Shown here one piece after another: positions 32,091-36,568 of a DNA stretch of 36,568 bases; the stretch's first letter is position 1; the number at the start of each line of letters is the position of its first letter. The stretch is from Methanocorpusculum sp. (GTDB lineage Archaea; Halobacteriota; Methanomicrobia; Methanomicrobiales; Methanocorpusculaceae), in contig JAFQBW010000044.1 of NCBI GenBank assembly GCA_017399555.1, positions 1 to 36,568 on the forward strand, written 5' to 3'. The notes below the pieces were generated by a model. The model saw only the letters and a program-made list of their open reading frames with translations, was not told the origin of the DNA and did not search any database. A program made the translations under genes and the position numbers.

Positions 32091-33112
32091 ACTATCTCGT
32101 CGATACAATAGTCTTCCCATTCGCGAAGACCTAAGGCAATCTCATACTCGGCAGGCGAGAGGAGAGGGACCGGGAATCTGCTCTGGTCGTCTAAAGCAAG
32201 ACGCGGACAGGCAGTGTTTACATAGGCGTCGAATCCGAGATTGCGAAGCTGCATTTCTGAGATTTCCCGAATCAGGATTACAACCGCATTCTCATGAAGC
32301 GATGCAAGACGGTGCGCAAGTTCCGCGCGTTTCTGTCCGGACTTGGAGGACAGGAGGATACCGAAGTTTTTTGCCTGCTTTGCTTTTTCAATCTGGATGA
32401 AGCGTTTCCGAAGCAGACGGTCAGCGGATACTTCCTGCAGGATTCCATCCGCATACGGATCAAGGGCAAAGGTCGGCTTTCCGGTGGCAAGCGAGACCCC
32501 GATTGCATGGAAAACACCGGTTCCGACAAATAAATTCGCATCGGCTTTTGCATTCCGGGCGGCAGCGTAGGTACAGCCGAGCACCTGTCCCGGCATGGGT
32601 GTTCTCTCGTAGCCGCTTCCGACAACCGCGTTTACACCCATTCCGCGAAGCACTTCCGCCATCTGTTCCGTTTGGTGTGCATGCTGAATCGTGGTGGTGA
32701 CCGAGACAGAAGAAAAGCGCTTCAGCTCTTCTGCGGCTTTGAGGATGGACACATCAATGTCCTGCCGGAAGGGGATGTAGATGACATTTTCTTCCGGCGT
32801 TACCGGAGTGTGCCCCACATGAACAAGCACATCAGCATCCTCTGCGGCATCAAGGGAGAGGTCGCATGCTCCCCAGCAGGGGTCGCCGGATATAATAACC
32901 TCAATGCCGTTTCGGGATAGCAGAGAGCAAAGCTCAGGGGCATGCCGTTTCAGTCCTTCCGGAAGCTGAAGTGCTGCTTTTTTCACCCCGCGGCTTTTGA
33001 GTTCTGATAAGATTTCGTCTGCAGGAATCAAAGTGGTATGTTGTTGGTTTTCCAACGGGATAATACCGCCGCGTGGGATTATGATAAACTCTTCCCGTAC
33101 AGGAGAGTCCAT
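32087..33112 (-). CDS. dph2: Diphthamide biosynthesis enzyme Dph2
   Basis: The 341-residue protein has the three cysteines of the radical-SAM-like [4Fe-4S] site in the contexts GDPCWGACD (about C79), LGCTYAAAR and NTACPRLAL. Archaeal Dph2 acts as a homodimer and adds the aminocarboxypropyl group of SAM to a histidine of elongation factor 2, the first step to diphthamide. It heads the dph2-METTL5-MFS operon and is divergent from the MerR gene, 33 bp away. Confidence 0.93.
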   Translation of the reverse strand: MDSPVREEFIIIPRGGIIPLENQQHTTLIPADEILSELKSRGVKKAALQLPEGLKRHAPELCSLLSRNGIEVIISGDPCWGACDLSLDAAEDADVLVHVGHTPVTPEENVIYIPFRQDIDVSILKAAEELKRFSSVSVTTTIQHAHQTEQMAEVLRGMGVNAVVGSGYERTPMPGQVLGCTYAAARNAKADANLFVGTGVFHAIGVSLATGKPTFALDPYADGILQEVSADRLLRKRFIQIEKAKQAKNFGILLSSKSGQKRAELAHRLASLHENAVVILIREISEMQLRNLGFDAYVNTACPRLALDDQSRFPVPLLSPAEYEIALGLREWEDYCIDEIV

Positions 33113-33145
33113 ATGCTATTTTCCTCACCGGTACAATAAGAACAG

Positions 33146-33964
33146 GTGACAAATCTGTTTCGCATCGGTGAGTTTTCCCGTCTTGGAAAAACCAGCATCA
33201 AAACCCTGCGCTATTATGACGAATGCGGACTGTTAAAGCCGGATAAAATTGACCGCTTCAACAGTTACCGGTACTACTCAACAGCTCAGCTCTTTACGCT
33301 CTACCGGATTCAGTCTCTGCGGGCGGCGGGACTTTCAATCTCGGAGATCGCAGATGTTCTTTCCGGAGCAGATGAAGAGTCCATCCTCAGGCAGAAACGA
33401 AATACACTGCTGGATGATTTGGCACAGATAAAACGCCGGATTGCCGCAACAGACTATCTGCTTGCAGAGTCCGGTTTGGAGAAGAAATCCATGTACTCAG
33501 CAGTTATCAAGGAAATCCCGGAATGTATCGTGTTCGCAAAAACCGGATGCGCAAAACACTATGCAGACTTCATGACGCTTATCCCGGAAATTGGAGCGGA
33601 GGTCGCAGCGGCAAATCCGAATCTGAAGTGTACGGTTCCGGATTACTGTTTTATGCAGTATCCAGATAAAGGATATCAGACGGAAAATGTCCGCTATGAG
33701 TTCTGTCAGTCGGTTGAATCCTTCGGTGTGGAGACAGAGACGATTGCCTTCAAAAAACTGCCGGCGGCAACGGTTGTTTCCATCCTCCACAAAGGACGCT
33801 ATGATGATTTGGGCAGAGCATATGCGTTTGTTTTCGACTGGATTGAGAAGAACGGATACGCTGTCTGCGGAATGCCGCGGGAATGTTACATCGATGGTGT
33901 CTGGAACTGTGAGTCGGAAAGCGACTGGCTGACGGAACTGCAGATTCCGGTTGGCAGAGAGTAA
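33146..33964 (+). CDS. MerR-family regulator with GyrI-like effector domain
   Basis: The start is a GTG at 33146. The 272-residue protein has a MerR winged helix (FRIGEFSRLGKTSIKTLRYYDE, about 5-26), a dimerising coiled coil (about 78-108), and a GyrI/BmrR-like C-terminal ligand-binding domain (about 118-272). This is the BmrR type of multidrug-sensing activator. Its target may be the ABC exporter or the divergent operon; no MerR operator was located. Confidence 0.85.
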   Translation: MTNLFRIGEFSRLGKTSIKTLRYYDECGLLKPDKIDRFNSYRYYSTAQLFTLYRIQSLRAAGLSISEIADVLSGADEESILRQKRNTLLDDLAQIKRRIAATDYLLAESGLEKKSMYSAVIKEIPECIVFAKTGCAKHYADFMTLIPEIGAEVAAANPNLKCTVPDYCFMQYPDKGYQTENVRYEFCQSVESFGVETETIAFKKLPAATVVSILHKGRYDDLGRAYAFVFDWIEKNGYAVCGMPRECYIDGVWNCESESDWLTELQIPVGRE

Positions 33965-33974
33965 TCAGAGACCG

Positions 33975-33991
33975 GTGTCGCATGGAGACAC
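33975..33991 (+). terminator. Hairpin after the MerR gene
   Basis: GTGTC pairs with GACAC around seven bases just after the MerR stop. It overlaps the start of the first direct repeat. Confidence 0.4.
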
Positions 33992-34138
33992 CTAAGGGGC
34001 ATGCGCCGAAGGCTTAGCCCCAAAAAAATATCGCCGACAGAAATACTATACTAGTCAACCGCCTGTATCCACGCGACACCTAAGGGGCATGCGCCGAAGG
34101 CTTAGCCCCAAAAAATACCGCCGACAGAAATACTATAT
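33987..34138 (+). repeat. Duplicated promoter/hairpin unit before the MarR gene
   Basis: The units 33987-34051 and 34075-34138 are nearly identical. Each has a GGGGC...GCCCC hairpin with an inner GCC/GGC, an A-run and CCGACAGAAATACTATA, a likely BRE/TATA box. A spacer of 23 bases separates them. No gene lies in this 197-bp gap. Confidence 0.85.
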
Positions 34139-34141
34139 AGT
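34132..34141 (+). promoter_or_regulatory. Palindromic TATA box / likely MarR operator
   Basis: ACTATATAGT is a perfect palindrome that contains the TATA box. At usual spacing transcription starts at about 34160, so the mRNA from ATG 34162 would be leaderless. The upstream unit has the related ACTATACTAGT (34045-34055). A MarR dimer bound here would block the promoter. Confidence 0.5.
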
Positions 34142-34161
34142 TAGCTTGCGAACATATTTTT

Positions 34162-34605
34162 ATGGCTTCGGCAGAGAACAGAGCAGAGGTCGGCAAAACC
34201 ATAAAGGTACTTTCCAACTATTTAAACCGCCGCCTCCTGCAGATTCCCGCATTCAAAAATCAGGAGGAGATAACACCAGTTCAGGGAATGCTTCTCGGAT
34301 TCATCATTGAAGAAGAAGGAGACGTATTCCAGAAGGACATCGAAGAGATGTTCTCGCTTCGGCGTTCCACCGTTTCCGGCGTTCTCAGCGCCATGGAGGG
34401 AAGCGGGCTGATTGTCCGCGAACATGTTGAATATGATGCCCGTCTTCGAAAAATCTGTGCAACCGAAAAGGGCAGAAAAGTTCATTCTCTCATAAAATCC
34501 GAGCTTGGTGCTATCGAATACCAGATTACCGCAGCCATCTCTGACGAAGAAATCACCGCCTTCCTGCATACCGCTGAAAAAATCAAGAGGAATCTCCTGC
34601 AATGA
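34162..34605 (+). CDS. MarR-family transcription regulator
   Basis: The 147-residue protein has the MarR winged helix with a recognition helix in FSLRRSTVSGVLSAMEGSGL (about 63-82) and the wing DARLRKICATEKG (about 93-105). Helices at both ends would form the dimer. It overlaps the ABC exporter gene by four bases, so it probably controls that exporter and itself. Confidence 0.88.
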   Translation: MASAENRAEVGKTIKVLSNYLNRRLLQIPAFKNQEEITPVQGMLLGFIIEEEGDVFQKDIEEMFSLRRSTVSGVLSAMEGSGLIVREHVEYDARLRKICATEKGRKVHSLIKSELGAIEYQITAAISDEEITAFLHTAEKIKRNLLQ

Positions 34606-36341
34606 ACGTCCGCCATATCTTATCCACGCTGTCAGGAGAGGTCAGACAGTACAAACTGCCCGCCGTCTTAACACCGGTCTTTGTCGTTCTTGAAGTCTTA
34701 ATGGAAGTGCTCATCCCCTTTGTCATCGCCGACTTACTCGACAAAGGAGTTGAACTCGGAAACTACGATGTCATCATTGAACTGGGAATTGTCCTCATCA
34801 TATTAGCGCTTCTGGCACTGGTGTTTGGTATCTTAGCAGGCAGGACATCGGCTGTTGCCTCTGCCGGATTTGCCAAAAACCTCCGGCGGGCAGTATTTTC
34901 CAATGTGCAGAAGTTCTCCTTTGCAAACATCGACAAATACTCTGCTCCGTCACTTATCACCAGACTTACAACGGACGTCACCAACATCCAGAACTCCTTC
35001 ATGATGATTATCCGCGTCGCAATTCGCTCTCCAGTGATGTTTTTGGCCTCCTTCATCATGGTTTTGATCATCAAACCGGAGATGGCATTAATCTTTGCGG
35101 CAGTTGTTCCTATATTGGGAATCGGCGTTACCTTCCTGACGGTCAAAACATTTCCCATCTTCGAGCGGGTGTTTAAGAAATACGACAGCTTAAACGCAGT
35201 TGTCCGCGAAAACATCCGCGGTATCCGCGTTGTCAAATCCTTTGTCCGCGAAGAATTTGAAAAGAAGAAGTTCAAAACCGCATCCGCTGACATCTACGGA
35301 GAGTTTGTGACTGCCGAAAAACTCATGGCTCTGATGAGTCCTTTAATGCAGTTCTGCGTCTACGTCTGTATCCTGGCTGTTGCCTGGATTGGCGGACAGA
35401 TGATTGTGTTTGGCGACTTCACGAGCGGAGAGCTTATCAGTATTATCTCCTATACCATGCAGATTTTAATGAGTTTCATGATGGTCGCGATGGTTATCGT
35501 AATGATTACGATGGCAAGGGCTTCTGCTATCCGCATCACCGAAGTCTTGGACGAAACACCGACGGTCACCAATCCGGAAAATCCGGCAGCCGATGTTGCC
35601 GACGGCTCGGTGGTCTTTGAAAACGTCAGCTTCTCCTACAGCGAGAACGGCAGAAAAGCACTTGACTCAGTAAACCTCGAAATCAAATCAGGCGAGATGG
35701 TCGGCATCTTAGGCAGTACCGGAAGTGCAAAGTCCACCTTAGTCCAGCTCATCCCGCGTCTCTATGACGCAACAGAAGGGCGCGTCTTTGTCGGCGGTCG
35801 TGATGTGAAATCCTATGACTTAACAGCACTTCGAAATGCGGTATCCATGGTTCTCCAGAAAAATGTCCTCTTCTCCGGAACAATCGCTGAAAATCTCCGC
35901 TGGGGAAATCCTGAGGCTACCGATGCGGAACTCCGCCATGCCTGCAAACTTGCCCAGGCGGACAGCTTCATTGAATCCTTCCCCGAAAAATACGAGACGC
36001 ACATCGAACAGGGAGGAACAAATGTCTCAGGCGGTCAGCGGCAGCGTCTCTGCATTGCACGGGCTCTGCTGAGACGTCCAAAGATTCTCATTCTCGACGA
36101 CTCGACATCCGCAGTGGACACTAAAACCGATGCACTGATTCGTCAGGCATTCAAAGACGAGATTCCGGACACCACGAAAATCATCATCGCCCAGAGAATC
36201 TCCTCGATTGAGGGAGCAGACAAGATTGTTGTCCTCGACAAAGGACACATCCATGATGTTGGAACACACGCTGAGCTTCTCAACAGATGTGATATTTACC
36301 GCGACATTTACCTGTCGCAGACAAAAACGGAGGGCGCATAA
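34602..36341 (+). CDS. ABC exporter half-transporter, degenerate-site subunit
   Basis: The 579-residue protein has six membrane helices (about 15-305), then an ABC domain. Walker A is GSTGSAKST (371-379, with Ala in place of the usual Gly), the signature is VSGGQRQR, and Walker B is ILILDDSTS, in which Asp500 replaces the catalytic Glu. This pattern fits the degenerate subunit of heterodimeric exporters such as TM287/288, BmrCD or LmrCD. The partner is the gene that begins next to its stop. The substrate may be a drug or lipid; unknown. Confidence 0.88.
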   Translation: MNVRHILSTLSGEVRQYKLPAVLTPVFVVLEVLMEVLIPFVIADLLDKGVELGNYDVIIELGIVLIILALLALVFGILAGRTSAVASAGFAKNLRRAVFSNVQKFSFANIDKYSAPSLITRLTTDVTNIQNSFMMIIRVAIRSPVMFLASFIMVLIIKPEMALIFAAVVPILGIGVTFLTVKTFPIFERVFKKYDSLNAVVRENIRGIRVVKSFVREEFEKKKFKTASADIYGEFVTAEKLMALMSPLMQFCVYVCILAVAWIGGQMIVFGDFTSGELISIISYTMQILMSFMMVAMVIVMITMARASAIRITEVLDETPTVTNPENPAADVADGSVVFENVSFSYSENGRKALDSVNLEIKSGEMVGILGSTGSAKSTLVQLIPRLYDATEGRVFVGGRDVKSYDLTALRNAVSMVLQKNVLFSGTIAENLRWGNPEATDAELRHACKLAQADSFIESFPEKYETHIEQGGTNVSGGQRQRLCIARALLRRPKILILDDSTSAVDTKTDALIRQAFKDEIPDTTKIIIAQRISSIEGADKIVVLDKGHIHDVGTHAELLNRCDIYRDIYLSQTKTEGA

Positions 36342-36568
36342 ATGCCGCCAAAGATTGGACACCACAGCGGAGCGAAGCCGAAAAATGCAGGACGTACCAT
36401 CCTTCGGGTTCTCTCCTACTTAAAAGAGTACAAATTCCGCTTCATCATCGTTCTCATCTGTATTCTGATAGGGTCAGTCGCAGGCGTTATCGGCTCGCTC
36501 TTCATTGAGCATTTAATCGACAACTACATCGTACCTCTTGTCGGTCAGACAAATCCTGACTTTACCGG
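36342..36568 (+). CDS. ABC exporter partner subunit, 5' part only
   Basis: The ATG at 36342 directly follows the previous stop. The first 75 residues are seen; the gene runs off the window. A basic, cytosolic N-terminus (PPKIGHHSGAKPKNAG) precedes the first membrane helix (about 34-54), with LSYLKEYKFR before it as usual in exporter half-transporters. It should carry the consensus Walker B Glu if the pair is heterodimeric, but that part is not in the window. Confidence 0.8.
   Translation, partial: MPPKIGHHSGAKPKNAGRTILRVLSYLKEYKFRFIIVLICILIGSVAGVIGSLFIEHLIDNYIVPLVGQTNPDFT

Overview
The window comes from a methanogenic archaeon, most likely a Methanomicrobiales member close to Methanocorpusculum; the genus is an inference from gene content and style. 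Direct evidence is methyl-coenzyme M reductase component A2 with six methanogenesis marker proteins, a DUF1890/DUF1894 pair, ribosomal protein S17e, transcription factor E, Trm56, archaeal Dph2 and archaeal TATA-type promoters.

Layout. Positions 1-14340 are accessory and AT-rich. They open with a 163-bp imperfect palindrome and a stray transposon end, then a 1829-residue secreted adhesin built from beta-helix repeats (317-5806) and three secreted or membrane-anchored proteins behind a hairpin-rich leader (6068-7837). Next comes a structured RNA-like locus (8194-8343 continued at 13060-13179) that is split by a 4.7-kb transposon (8344-13059). The transposon has 11-bp terminal inverted repeats and a 9-bp target duplication. 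It carries a phage tail-fibre-like gene behind an 11-G tract, two DUF2080 transposon proteins, two paralogous DDE transposases (one with a SWIM zinc finger) and an unknown protein encoded between them. A tyrosine recombinase (13408-14340) closes the accessory part.

Positions 14385-36568 are core-like and gene-dense. Minus strand 21817-14385 is a nearly gapless eight-gene operon atwA-mmp3-mmp6-mmp5-mmp15-mmp17-mmp7-CMD, which holds most of the known machinery for ATP-dependent reductive activation of methyl-coenzyme M reductase, without mcrC. Then follow an HD/ThiN/S17e operon, a TudS-like/deoxyribosyltransferase fusion, tsr3, the DUF1890-DUF1894-mntP cluster, a lipoprotein, a five-gene translationally coupled operon (wHTH-trm56-ATP-grasp-tfe-HD), and a minus-strand dph2-METTL5-like-MFS operon. 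Last are a MerR regulator and a MarR regulator that leads a heterodimeric ABC exporter, behind a duplicated promoter/hairpin unit.

The least ordinary parts are the twin-transposase element with its ordered subterminal motifs and the structured RNA locus it interrupts, whose two ends form a perfect 15-bp inverted repeat containing a full Shine-Dalgarno sequence. All functions are assigned by reading motifs; no database search was run.
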